Notes: generated from the sequence alone by a model not told the origin. A stretch of 64,000 nucleotides of DNA from Flavobacterium circumlabens (GCF_004345565.1 NZ_SLWA01000006.1:124001-188000); one strand, 5' to 3'. Shown: positions 39,160 through 48,398, counted from the first letter of the stretch. Numbers and translations are program-made.

Positions 39160-41100
39160 ATGAAAAATTTAGTACGCCTATTTTTATTACTCTGTCTGTT
39201 GCCAACTTGTTTATTTGCTCAGACAGCTGTTTTTAAATTCGAAAAAACAACCACTTTTTTCCCCGAACAAAAAGCTATCAACCAGGATAACATCGAATGG
39301 GGGTACTTAACAGTTCCGGAAAATTGGGATAAGCCCGAAGGCAAAAAAATTAAAATGGCAGTGGCTGTTTTAAAAAGCACCTCCAAAAAAGCAGACGCGA
39401 ATCCCGTGATTTATATTGAAGGAGGGCCAGGGGCAGGAGGAATTAAGGGAATATGGGGCTGGCTGAAGCATCCGTTAAGAAGTAACAGCACAATTATTTT
39501 GGCAGATGTGCGAGGCACTGGTTTTTCGTTTCCTAAATTTTGTCCTGACTTAGGAAAGAAATTCTTAGAAATACTGGCTAAAAATCAAAATGCAACACAG
39601 GATGAGCAGCAAAAAACCATTGCAGCAGCAGCTTGTAAACAAGATTTGCTAAACAGGGATATTGATATAAACGCCTACAACAGCAAGTCTATAGCCAAAG
39701 ATCTGAATGCTTTAAAAAAGGCGTTAGGCTACACTAAATGGAATGCTTACGGTGTTTCTTACGGAACGTATACCGCTCAGATTTATGCCAATGATTTTCC
39801 GGAGGATATTCAGTCGTTAATTCTGGATTCTTCTGTTTCGGATATTTCGAATTACTACAATCAGAATACCACAAATTACGTCAATAGTCTGGAAAAAGTT
39901 TTTAACGCCTGTAAAAACGATCCGAATTGCAATAAACAATACCCGTATTTAGAAAATGTGTATTACGAAACACTGGAAAAATTGGAAAAAAATCCAATCA
40001 CCGTAAAAGTAGATCAGAAGATTATTCCTGCCGGCGCATTCACTTATAATGCGGAGGATTTTAAAATTTCTATCCAGCAAGCCCTGTATCAAAAGAAACT
40101 CATCGAACTGTTGCCTTTATTGATCACCGAATTCAACAGAGGCAATAAAAACACCTTAAGCGCACTGGTAGCAGCTTTTTCGGGAGCATTAGGGCTAGAC
40201 TACGGACAGTATTATTGTGTGAGCTGTAAGGAGACGGTTCCTAATAATTCGATTTCGGCATTTAATGCGAATGCAGCTAAATACAAGAAATTACAAGGCG
40301 GTTTGTCGTTTTATAAATCAGACTTTTCAGTTTGTGACAAATGGAATCAAGGGAGCACAATACCTCTTAAAAGCAGCAACGATCTGTCGAATCTTTCTGC
40401 CGTAACAGCCCCGGTATTGGTGCTTGCGGGTGCATTTGATCCGATTACTCCGGCTTCAAACGGAAAAGTCACGGTTAATCGATTTAAAAATGGATTTTTA
40501 GTGAATGCTCCTGTTTTCGGGCATGCTCCTGGTTTTTCTAAAATAGGAGCGAAGATTATAGAAGATTTTGTAAGCAATCCGAATAAAAAACCGGACGTAA
40601 GTGGCTTTCAGTCTGTTGATAAAGTGAATTTTATTACCGATGTAAAGTTAAGCGGAGGGGTTTCCAATTTTGCCAATAGTCTCAATGGCTTTACTCTTTT
40701 GTTTTTTGCCCCATTCCTGATTGCCTTTGTCATTTTACTGGTTTCCATTTTTGGATTTATCTACAGTTTTATTAAAAAAGAAATAGGAACCAAACCCAAT
40801 ATAGGAATCAGGATTTTAATTCTAATTACCGCTTTGTTAGGACTCTTTACCGTTATCGGATTTATTTTAGCGATCAACAATACCGCACAGGATAACTTTT
40901 ACATACTTGCTTTTGGAATCCGCAACCAGTTTGATTATTTGTTCATAGTACAATGGTTTTTTATCGTATTTACGCTGTTTTCTATACTTTATTTTGCTTT
41001 TAAAATCAAGTCCATTTCAAATGCAGGTGTTATTTCTACCATACTATTCTCTTTCATTCTGGTAGGCGTTTATTTTCAATATTGGGGCTTTTTGTTTTAA
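39160..41100 (+). CDS. Secreted alpha/beta-hydrolase peptidase (tripeptidyl-aminopeptidase-like) with C-terminal membrane helices
   Basis: A 646-residue protein with a signal peptide (LFLLLCLLPTCLFAQ) and an alpha/beta-hydrolase domain of the TAP-like peptidase group. The catalytic candidates are Ser200 (GVSYGTY), Asp427 (FDPITP) and His455 (FGHAPG). An early GGPGAGG loop is also typical. About four hydrophobic helices occupy residues 510-646, an unusual anchor for this family. The active domain should face the periplasm. As the last gene of the operon, 24 bases after the transferase gene, it might mature the exported peptide, as periplasmic hydrolases do for pyoverdine, or degrade it for self-protection. 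Both roles are inference. Confidence 0.8.
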   Translation: MKNLVRLFLLLCLLPTCLFAQTAVFKFEKTTTFFPEQKAINQDNIEWGYLTVPENWDKPEGKKIKMAVAVLKSTSKKADANPVIYIEGGPGAGGIKGIWGWLKHPLRSNSTIILADVRGTGFSFPKFCPDLGKKFLEILAKNQNATQDEQQKTIAAAACKQDLLNRDIDINAYNSKSIAKDLNALKKALGYTKWNAYGVSYGTYTAQIYANDFPEDIQSLILDSSVSDISNYYNQNTTNYVNSLEKVFNACKNDPNCNKQYPYLENVYYETLEKLEKNPITVKVDQKIIPAGAFTYNAEDFKISIQQALYQKKLIELLPLLITEFNRGNKNTLSALVAAFSGALGLDYGQYYCVSCKETVPNNSISAFNANAAKYKKLQGGLSFYKSDFSVCDKWNQGSTIPLKSSNDLSNLSAVTAPVLVLAGAFDPITPASNGKVTVNRFKNGFLVNAPVFGHAPGFSKIGAKIIEDFVSNPNKKPDVSGFQSVDKVNFITDVKLSGGVSNFANSLNGFTLLFFAPFLIAFVILLVSIFGFIYSFIKKEIGTKPNIGIRILILITALLGLFTVIGFILAINNTAQDNFYILAFGIRNQFDYLFIVQWFFIVFTLFSILYFAFKIKSISNAGVISTILFSFILVGVYFQYWGFLF

Positions 41101-41130
41101 TGCATCAACAGTTTCATAAGAACCAAAAAA

Positions 41131-41158
41131 AACCTCCATTTTAGAATGGAGGTTTTTG
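41131..41158. terminator. Bidirectional terminator at the end of the NRPS cluster
   Basis: A perfect 10-bp stem, AACCTCCATT (41131-41140) and AATGGAGGTT (41145-41154), with loop TTAG. It is flanked by A's on the left and T's on the right. It lies between the converging peptidase and serine hydrolase genes and marks the 3' boundary of the cluster. Confidence 0.9.
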
Positions 41159-41211
41159 GTTTTACATTATTCTTGCGGAAATAATTGCAAATCTGCGCTA
41201 TTGTATTTTAT

Positions 41212-42270
41212 CTATTTCAGGATGGTATCATAAATTTCATTCAGCAGGTTTTGTCTCATCTTTGAATTTCTTTGGTTGAGCAATATAATGATACCCCAAT
41301 TTTTAGCTCTGTTATAACCTATAATCGAAGATTGCCCCATAGAATCTCCTGATTTTAAATAAATGGTATTTTTTTCATCTGTCATAATGTTGGTACCTAA
41401 TCCCATCTCTCTTTTTTCATCTTTATAGAATATTTTTTCCGTTAGGAGGGCAGCTTTGCCTATTGTATTATTTTTATCTAAGACTGCTTTTAAATAGGTA
41501 ATCATATCAGAAGCGTCCGATTTTACTAGTCCCGCAGGAGCCGTAACATTCCATGTGAAGAATTCCTGAATACCGCCATCAGGATTGTGGCCCACTGTTC
41601 TGTTTTTTACATTAAAATCTTTCGTTAGCGTACGGGTCAGCTTTAAGGGTTTTATAATTTTTTCTGTGATAATCTGATCGTAACTTTTGTGATACACTTT
41701 TTCCAGTATTTGCCCGAGTAACGTATAGCCAATAGTAGAATAACGGTATTTACCGTAATCTTTTAGTTCAGTACAGGTATTAATTATAGTAGTCAGTGTT
41801 TCTTCTGTTACACTGCTTACAGGCTGTTGCGGATTTAATTCTATCAACTTTCCAAAATCAATATCAGGCAAACCCGACTGATGAGAGGCGAGGTCTGAAA
41901 TTTTTATTTTGTTTTTAAGATTTTCATGTAATACATACGCTTTCGGAAGATAGTTGTCAATATAATCTTCGAGTTTTAGTTTATTTTCAAGTGCTGCCTG
42001 CGCAATTAAATTGGAAGTTAAAATTTTGGTGATGGATGCAATTTCAAATATCGAATTTTTATCGATTTCAATTGGGCTTCCGGCGTCCAGATTACCATAT
42101 GCAGTAAAATATTCTTTATTATTATCGATAAAACCAACACTGATCCCTACGTTAGGATTTTTTTGATAATTATCCTTTATGATGGAATCAATTTTTTTGG
42201 TAATGTCCTGTCCAAAAGAAAAAGTACTTACTGATAAGAGTACGGCTAAAAATTGTACTGAAGTTTTCAT
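41212..42270 (-). CDS. Serine hydrolase, class C beta-lactamase/DD-peptidase family
   Basis: A 352-residue protein with a signal peptide (FLAVLLSVSTFSFGQ). The SxxK motif is S79-I-T-K82, and a YST segment (KYRYSTIGY) stands where YxN is usual. A KSGDSMG segment near the C-terminus could serve as the KTG/HxG box. The family (PF00144) includes esterases, D-amino-acid peptidases and beta-lactamases, so the substrate is open. It forms a pattern with the upstream membrane AraC regulator gene and the related hydrolase at 43619-44668. Confidence 0.8.
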   Translation of the reverse strand: MKTSVQFLAVLLSVSTFSFGQDITKKIDSIIKDNYQKNPNVGISVGFIDNNKEYFTAYGNLDAGSPIEIDKNSIFEIASITKILTSNLIAQAALENKLKLEDYIDNYLPKAYVLHENLKNKIKISDLASHQSGLPDIDFGKLIELNPQQPVSSVTEETLTTIINTCTELKDYGKYRYSTIGYTLLGQILEKVYHKSYDQIITEKIIKPLKLTRTLTKDFNVKNRTVGHNPDGGIQEFFTWNVTAPAGLVKSDASDMITYLKAVLDKNNTIGKAALLTEKIFYKDEKREMGLGTNIMTDEKNTIYLKSGDSMGQSSIIGYNRAKNWGIIILLNQRNSKMRQNLLNEIYDTILK

Positions 42271-42423
42271 TGTATCGTGTTTTAGGTTAAAAATTTATTT
42301 CGATACAAAGATGTGGGAGAAGTTAAACTTACGCGACCGAATAAATGCAGTCGCACGCATTTGTTTCCGGAAATAGGTAGGAGTAATTTAAAAGAGACGT
42401 ACGAATAATTACAAAATACTGTT

Positions 42424-43560
42424 TTACAGATTTTTGCGGTAATCAGTAGGCGTTTGACCCGTATGTTTTTTAAAAGCCATATTAAAAGAAGATTTGGAAT
42501 TAAAACCAACTTCGTACAGAATTTCTAAAACAGTAACCTTACTTTTTGCATTATCTCTTAAAATAGTCATAGCATTTTCGATGCGATAGGTATTAATAAA
42601 ATCGTAAAAATGCTGTTCTAATTTATGATTAATTAAAATCGATAAGTCCCGGACAGGAATCTGAATCGCAGCAGAAACATCCTGAATGGTTAAGGAAGGA
42701 TTCAGAAAGGGTTTTTCTTCCGTCATATACATTTTTAATTTCAATAGCTCTTCCTGATACACTTCTTCATTTACAGCCAATTCTGAATTTTCTTCTTCTG
42801 AAATAATATCCGAAACCAGTTTTAATTTCGAATCAATATTTCTAAATAAATCGGGATGGTTTAATGCTTTAAATAAGTACCAGCAAATAATCAGCAGCTG
42901 AAATACCAGGAGTCCGATTTTTATCCATTCGGAAATATAGGGATAATCAGAAAATTTAAAAATATTTTTAAAAAGGGTAATCAAATATAAAACCGTCAGT
43001 ACAATCGTAAACTGAAACAACCAGTTATAGGAAGTAACACTTGTACCGGCATAATTTTCAAGATAGAGTTTTTTCGCTTTTCTTAATAACATAAAAACGG
43101 CAATAATATAGACAGCAGTCTGAAGATGAAAAAGAATATGAGTGAACTGTATTTCGATCATATCCTGACGATTATTGATGAAATTTATTTTAGAAGCGAG
43201 ATCTACGGCATAAAAACGAGCTACCAAAACGGTATTCACAATCAAAAAGGGGAGAAGGTGCCCTAAATGTTTGGGTTTAAATTTAAAATCAGAATAACAA
43301 ACCGATACGATATAGAGATAAAAAACAGGAATTTGTAAAAAAGCAAAGGTATTTCTGAGCATTCCCAAGTTTGAAGGGCCATCAAACATTAAGTTAAATA
43401 AAGGTTCAATAGTATCTACTACAGTTATTAGCAGAAAAAGAGCAAAAATTGAATTACTTAACTTGTTCTTTGTTTTAACTGTTACCAGAAAAAAGGCAAG
43501 AAATAAAGAAATGAATAAGGAAATTACCGTTACAATAATCAATAAATTAGTCTTATCCAT
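42424..43560 (-). CDS. Membrane-anchored AraC-family regulator
   Basis: 378 residues. The N-terminal 230 residues contain about six or seven hydrophobic helices (for example VTVISLFISLFLAFFLV), and the C-terminal 100 residues are an AraC DNA-binding domain (ILYEVGFNSKSSFNMAFKKHTG). This fusion is common in Bacteroidota. It suggests sensing of a membrane or extracellular signal and local transcription control, plausibly of the adjacent serine hydrolase genes. A 153-base gap separates it from the downstream hydrolase gene. Confidence 0.85.
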   Translation of the reverse strand: MDKTNLLIIVTVISLFISLFLAFFLVTVKTKNKLSNSIFALFLLITVVDTIEPLFNLMFDGPSNLGMLRNTFAFLQIPVFYLYIVSVCYSDFKFKPKHLGHLLPFLIVNTVLVARFYAVDLASKINFINNRQDMIEIQFTHILFHLQTAVYIIAVFMLLRKAKKLYLENYAGTSVTSYNWLFQFTIVLTVLYLITLFKNIFKFSDYPYISEWIKIGLLVFQLLIICWYLFKALNHPDLFRNIDSKLKLVSDIISEEENSELAVNEEVYQEELLKLKMYMTEEKPFLNPSLTIQDVSAAIQIPVRDLSILINHKLEQHFYDFINTYRIENAMTILRDNAKSKVTVLEILYEVGFNSKSSFNMAFKKHTGQTPTDYRKNL

Positions 43561-43618
43561 TCCTTATCTTGTTTTGGGGTTATTTTGGTTTATAGGTATT
43601 ACAACTGTTTTTTTCTGT

Positions 43619-44668
43619 TTAACTCTTTACCGGAGCTTCAATTTGCTGGTAGGACCTGCCTTCAAGAATCGCCTTTACAGCATCACTAATGGCTTCTAAA
43701 TTATTTTGTTTGTTGTTGCTCATTAAAATAATTGTAAAATCAGGATTACTCAGCAATAAGGCCTGATAATTAAAAGCCGCGCCATCATGTATGTGGCTGA
43801 GCACTTTTCCCTGCTGAACGCTTCCTGCGCCAAGACCCGTCTGATTTCCGGTGGAAAACGGATTGCAAAGCTCCTGAGTGGATGCAGCGTTAATCAGTTT
43901 AAAGGAATTAATTGCCTCAGACCATTTATAAAAATCTTCTAAATTTAAGGCCGTCCAGCCTGAAATGTTATATTTTATAATATCCTGTTTCCCTTTGTTA
44001 TTAAATGATTTAGCAAAAAGTTTCACTTTTTCGTCCGGATCAACAAGCCCATTTTTTATTCCCGCAGGCTGAAGTATTTTTTTTATAACAAAAGAATCGA
44101 AAGACATTCCGGTTATCTTTTCTATAATTCTTCTCTGTAGAAATACATTATTGTTATTATAATCATACTTGGTTCCCGGCTCAAAATCAAGAGAAACCGT
44201 TTTTTTTAATTCCGCCATGTTGTCGGAATCCTGATTGACTTCATTCCATTTTATTTGAGGAAGGCCGCTTGTATATTGAAGCAAGTGAATGATTTTAATC
44301 TTGTTCGCCCAAGAAGGGAGTTCCGGCAGAAATTTAGAAATGCTATCGTCAAGTTTCAATTTGCCCTGCTCTTTCAGCATCATAATGCCGACAGCGTTAA
44401 ATTCTTTCGCAATTGAACCGATATGAAAGCGATATTTTTTATTTAACGGAATGATACCACTTGCATCTGCCTGTCCAAAGGCTTTTTCGTATATAACTTT
44501 TCCGTTTTGCGAAATTAAAACGTTTCCATTGAATGCTTTTGACTGCTGTGCTTTTAGAAACAAACTGTCAAGATTAGTTACTTTTTGAAGGGATTGACCG
44601 TAGCCATTGCTGCAGATTGTCAGTAAGATCGTAAGAAGTAAAACGCTGTTTTTTTTAATGTCATTCAT
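43619..44668 (-). CDS. Serine hydrolase, class C beta-lactamase/DD-peptidase family
   Basis: A 349-residue secreted protein with a signal peptide ending near GYGQ. The catalytic boxes are clear: S85-I-A-K88 (SxxK), YNN in YDYNNNN (YxN) and HDG in HIHDGAA (HxG). It is a paralogue of the 41212-42270 hydrolase but with more canonical boxes. The AraC membrane gene begins 58 bases downstream on the same strand. True beta-lactamase activity cannot be told from peptidase or esterase activity by sequence reading. Confidence 0.85.
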   Translation of the reverse strand: MNDIKKNSVLLLTILLTICSNGYGQSLQKVTNLDSLFLKAQQSKAFNGNVLISQNGKVIYEKAFGQADASGIIPLNKKYRFHIGSIAKEFNAVGIMMLKEQGKLKLDDSISKFLPELPSWANKIKIIHLLQYTSGLPQIKWNEVNQDSDNMAELKKTVSLDFEPGTKYDYNNNNVFLQRRIIEKITGMSFDSFVIKKILQPAGIKNGLVDPDEKVKLFAKSFNNKGKQDIIKYNISGWTALNLEDFYKWSEAINSFKLINAASTQELCNPFSTGNQTGLGAGSVQQGKVLSHIHDGAAFNYQALLLSNPDFTIILMSNNKQNNLEAISDAVKAILEGRSYQQIEAPVKS

Positions 44669-44785
44669 TTTATAAATTTAAACAAATATAAGTTGTATCA
44701 AAAAATATATTCAGGTACTCCATTATTAAGACTAAAGTTATTGTGACTTTAATTTTTCACATTCCATTTTTTAAGAAATCTTACT

Positions 44786-45688
44786 TTATTCAATAGGAAT
44801 ACAAAAATCTACAATGCTGATTTTTTCGGGATGTTCATTAAAGTTGTTATAATAAATTTCATAAGGATTCCGGTCTGCTTTTTTATATCCGTTTTCGCTC
44901 ATCCAAATAAAAAGACCGCTCCAGGATTTTTCAAATTCATGTATTCCAATCTCAAAATGGCCCACAATAAATTTTCCTTTTTCAATTGTAGTAAGGCCAA
45001 TTTCGCCGCTCACTTCAACTTTTTCTTCCAATGAAATGCAGGCACTCATTCTGACTTTATCAGGTTCGGTGATTTTAAAACTATCATGATAAAGGGTCAC
45101 TACTTTTAAATTCCTATTTTCTAAAAGCCCTTTCGGAGTTGCCCATTTTATTAGTTTGGCATACGTGTTTTCCATTCCCTTATGCCCGATTTGCGTAATA
45201 AAGGCAACATCCAGCTTTGGCATTTCTTTAATTTCAATTTTTGCTTTCATTTTAATCCAGTTGATATGATTATTAATGTTGCAAATATAGGCTGCCAATG
45301 GTCCGGCTTCTTGTCCGTTCTTGCTTTCTGTTTGACCAATCTTGCTAAATTTATAAGGATTAGCTATTCTGAATTCTGTTGGACTTAGCCCGTAAAATTT
45401 TTTGAAAGTTCGGGTAAACGATGAATTACTATTAAATCCGTGCTGTAATGAAAGTTCAGAAATGGAGACTTCTCTTTGATGTAAAAGTACTGCAGCCGCT
45501 TTTTCTATTCTTTTACGTGTAATGTATTCGTTTAGGGTTTCGTTCGTGATAGCTTTGAAAATTCTGTGCAAATGAAATGGCGAATAAAACCCAATAGCAG
45601 CGATGTTTTCCAAATTCAGTTCCTGGTCTAAATGCGCATCAATAAACAGGAATATGTTGTTAATTCGTTTGATGTAATCTTCTTTCAT
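44786..45688 (-). CDS. AraC-family regulator with GyrI-like effector domain
   Basis: 300 residues. The N-terminal 110 residues are an AraC DNA-binding domain (FYSPFHLHRIFKAITNE, GFNSNSSFTRTFKKFYG). The rest is a GyrI/SOUL-like small-molecule-binding domain (IEIKEMPKLDVAFITQIGHKG to the C-terminus), the layout of Rob- and SoxS-type multidrug regulators. It probably senses a lipophilic compound. Upstream is a 0.5 kb region with palindromes that could hold its targets. Confidence 0.85.
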   Translation of the reverse strand: MKEDYIKRINNIFLFIDAHLDQELNLENIAAIGFYSPFHLHRIFKAITNETLNEYITRKRIEKAAAVLLHQREVSISELSLQHGFNSNSSFTRTFKKFYGLSPTEFRIANPYKFSKIGQTESKNGQEAGPLAAYICNINNHINWIKMKAKIEIKEMPKLDVAFITQIGHKGMENTYAKLIKWATPKGLLENRNLKVVTLYHDSFKITEPDKVRMSACISLEEKVEVSGEIGLTTIEKGKFIVGHFEIGIHEFEKSWSGLFIWMSENGYKKADRNPYEIYYNNFNEHPEKISIVDFCIPIE

Positions 45689-45901
45689 TTATCTATCTTT
45701 AGAAATAGTGCATGATTAGCAGATAACTGCTTTAATTATTTATTGCATCTCCAATCACTTTATTTTGGCAACCTAAATGATTTTTTTGCTCCTGCTAATA
45801 TAAAATTATTTTTCATTAGAAATAGTAAACCCAATATTCTATACTCTGTATGAATTATAATGCAGACGAAGAAACGGTAACAAATTAATTTTATGTTTAT
45901 T

Positions 45902-45987
45902 TTGTTACAAAAACTGTAACAATTTTTTTTATATTTTTTTTTGTTTCAAGAATTGTAACAAAATAATTATTTTTTTGTTTTGTTACA
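45902..45987. promoter_or_regulatory. Cluster of TTGTTACA/TGTAACAA palindromic sites
   Basis: TTGTTACA at 45902-45909 faces TGTAACAA at 45915-45922 across 5 bases, a perfect 8-bp inverted repeat. A second pair, TGTAACAA 45954-45961 and TTGTTACA 45980-45987, has the opposite orientation. A further GTAACAAA lies at 45877-45884. The block is in the long gap upstream of the GyrI-type regulator. It looks like a multi-site operator, or a stem-loop at the RNA level. Confidence 0.5.
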
Positions 45988-46012
45988 ATATAAAACTGTA
46001 CAGCGAGATTTA

Positions 46013-46159
46013 TTAACCGCAAGGCACACAAAGTTTTTTTATCCTGTTAGTGTGCATACAAACGCAAGGTTCGCAAAGCTTTATGTGTTACAGCTTTGCG
46101 AACCTTACGTTTGTATAGAATCCTATAAATAAAAAAAACTTTGCGTGCCTTGCGGTTAA
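46013..46159. repeat. Nested inverted repeat, REP/MITE-like
   Basis: Outer arms 46013-46040 and 46132-46159 are 28 bp with one mismatch (TTAACCGCAAGGCA...). Inner arms 46056-46080 and 46092-46116 are 25 bp with one mismatch around an 11-base loop. Outer and inner arms share the theme CGCAAGG..CGCAAAG, so the unit is four related copies. No coding capacity. The element sits just downstream of the FAD monooxygenase gene. Confidence 0.85.
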
Positions 46160-46217
46160 ATCAATTTTACCCAAAATCCTGGAAGTTTGGAATTTGGATT
46201 TTTTAATTTGGATTTTA

Positions 46218-47711
46218 TTACTTCAGGCACCTTCCACGTGGTTCATCTCCTTCATGAAGTACCACTTCGGAATGCAGGAATTGCGCGGCATCGGCTGAAT
46301 CTTTGACTTTGACGGCACTGCGTTCTAGCATTTCCGATTCAAATTCCGTTAAAACACTTTCCCTTATACCGGCTTTTCTCCATTGTGATAAAGGTCTGCA
46401 GCCTCTTGCGATGCCACGGGCCAGCGAAAGTGCATCCAACAGCGCCTGATTCGCTCCTTGTCCCTTAAATGGACTCATTGGGTGAGCTGCATCTCCGATT
46501 AGTGTTATCTGATTTCCTTTCTCCAACAATTCGGAATGCAGTAATTCGCGATCGTATACCGGATAACCCGAAACCTGAGCTGCGAGTGTTGCGGCCATAA
46601 TCTGTGGAATAGGATCGTGCCACTGCGTTCTGCGACAGGCTTCTTCCTTCAATGCCTGAGGCCCCTGAGCACTTAACGCTTTAGCCTCTTCTTCGGATAT
46701 TGGAAAACTTAACTGCCACATCAACGAGTCTGCCGTATAAGGCATCATATAAATCCGTTCGTTGCCATTGGCCGTTTGAAATACCGTAGCCGAGTCCAGT
46801 AAAGAACTGTCAAGACCTTCTAGGGCTTCCAAAGGGCAAATACCTAATATCACAATACAATCAAGATAACGTAAAGGGGTAACATCGTCACCAATCAGCA
46901 GCTTTCGTACCGAACTGCGAATACCATCGGCTCCCACTACAAGATCTGCTTTGAAGTGCTTGATTTCTCGGTTTACCTGGAAGCTAAGATCGACGCCTTC
47001 GCCTTCAGATTCTTTAAAATCGACTAACTGATGTCCCCATTGTATTTTTTTATTTCCGCCAAGTTGTTCCAGCAGTGCCAGTCGCAAAGCCTGTCGTGCG
47101 ATATGTATATTGGAACGTTTCGTGAAGTTTTTGACCTCCGACGGGATCCACTTTCTTACTCCCCATTCGCCAATTACTTTTCCGTCTGTCGTATGAACCA
47201 GATGTCTCGTTGAAATTACGCCCTGATCTAAGGAGAAAATACCCAATCCTTCTATCGCTTTGCTGGCTTGTTGCAGGGTGAGTCCATACCCCTGAGATCG
47301 GGCTTCGAAGTTGTTATCGCGTTCAAAAAGAGTAAAAGGGATTCCGCGGTGCAGACAAGCTACCGCCAAAGCGACTCCACCAATTCCGCCGCCAATGATA
47401 GCGACGTGCGGATAATTTTCTGTATCGGCTACAGGAGGACTCAAAGCAGGAAGCAAGCCCGATCCGGAACAGTCCGGGCAGGAGTACAGATTGCCTTTAG
47501 GTTTTATTGGAGGCGTTCCTTCGCCATTTGATTTTTCAAATTGATCGAGTTCTGTCTGGTAGAGGAGCCGCACTTTCTTGCTGAGTCTTCGGCTTTTTTT
47601 GCCGCGTCCCTGACATTCCGGACAAATAGTCCAGCCGGTTTTTTCATTTTCTGCTTTTTCCACTTCCTCTTTATTTAACTTGATACTGATTTCTCCTTGT
47701 AAAAAATACAA
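46218..47711 (-). CDS. FAD-dependent monooxygenase with zinc-ribbon-like N-terminus
   Basis: About 497 residues. The N-terminal 90 residues carry two DnaJ-like CxxCxGxG motifs, CPECQGRG and CPDCSGSG, expected to bind one zinc. Residues about 100-470 form a p-hydroxybenzoate-hydroxylase-type flavoprotein: the FAD fold IGGGIGGVALA, the GADGIRSS motif and GDAAHPMSPFKGQGANQAL. The substrate is unknown. The frame opens with TTG at 47711 just after an in-frame stop. No ATG occurs early, so the start is TTG, or GTG 16 codons later. The gene is visibly richer in G+C than its neighbours, which points to transfer. A nested repeat lies at its 3' end. Confidence 0.85.
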   Translation of the reverse strand: MYFLQGEISIKLNKEEVEKAENEKTGWTICPECQGRGKKSRRLSKKVRLLYQTELDQFEKSNGEGTPPIKPKGNLYSCPDCSGSGLLPALSPPVADTENYPHVAIIGGGIGGVALAVACLHRGIPFTLFERDNNFEARSQGYGLTLQQASKAIEGLGIFSLDQGVISTRHLVHTTDGKVIGEWGVRKWIPSEVKNFTKRSNIHIARQALRLALLEQLGGNKKIQWGHQLVDFKESEGEGVDLSFQVNREIKHFKADLVVGADGIRSSVRKLLIGDDVTPLRYLDCIVILGICPLEALEGLDSSLLDSATVFQTANGNERIYMMPYTADSLMWQLSFPISEEEAKALSAQGPQALKEEACRRTQWHDPIPQIMAATLAAQVSGYPVYDRELLHSELLEKGNQITLIGDAAHPMSPFKGQGANQALLDALSLARGIARGCRPLSQWRKAGIRESVLTEFESEMLERSAVKVKDSADAAQFLHSEVVLHEGDEPRGRCLK

Positions 47712-47919
47712 CTGGGTAACTGGTTACATTTGTAAAATTTAACGCGAGAAATCTATGTTTTTTAGTTTTTTGTTGCTTGTAGTAATTGCGCAAATTTAGG
47801 ACAAAAGATAACCAGTACAAAACTACTTTAGAATTTAGGAAGAAATCTGCAATCAGATAACTACCGTAATATTTTACGATTTCTGTTTTTTCCTTACTTT
47901 TCGGCAATATAAAACAAAT

Positions 47920-48339
47920 ATGACTTTTAAATATTCCATTTGCTATCCTGATCAAAAAGATGTTGAATACAGAAATAATGTAATTTCAGAAAACGATGTA
48001 TTAACAATTGCAGAAAACCATCCCTGGATATCTCAATTAGATCTTTCAGATTCTATTAATCAAAATGAAGTCTATTACAGTCCATCTTTGGATTTTAAAT
48101 GTATTGAGAGCGGACACAGTTTCTCCATGACGGCAATGTACGATGATCAAAAAAAAATTTCATTCTCAATATGGTATAACAGACCAAAAAAAGTTAAAAT
48201 TCTATTCGGTTTGTTTGGAGAGTCTGAAAAAATGGTTGTTGATGATTATTGGTCATTAGATTTTAAAGATGCACTTAAATTTCTTCAATACTTTATAAAA
48301 GGAGATTATCAAAAAGTTGAAGAGTTATATATAAAATAA
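47920..48339 (+). CDS. Hypothetical protein, 139 residues
   Basis: I do not recognise this protein. It is acidic and aromatic-rich, with no signal peptide or membrane helix. Its length and Trp/Tyr-rich style (FSIWYNRPKK, VVDDYWSLDF) resemble small cytoplasmic immunity-like proteins, but there is no toxin gene nearby and I assign no function. It begins with ATG and is followed 60 bases later by a small membrane protein gene in the same direction. Confidence 0.6.
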   Translation: MTFKYSICYPDQKDVEYRNNVISENDVLTIAENHPWISQLDLSDSINQNEVYYSPSLDFKCIESGHSFSMTAMYDDQKKISFSIWYNRPKKVKILFGLFGESEKMVVDDYWSLDFKDALKFLQYFIKGDYQKVEELYIK

Positions 48340-48398
48340 AGAATTCTACAGGAGAAGGAAAATCTTTTACCTTTATCCGAAACTATCATCTGTAAGAA

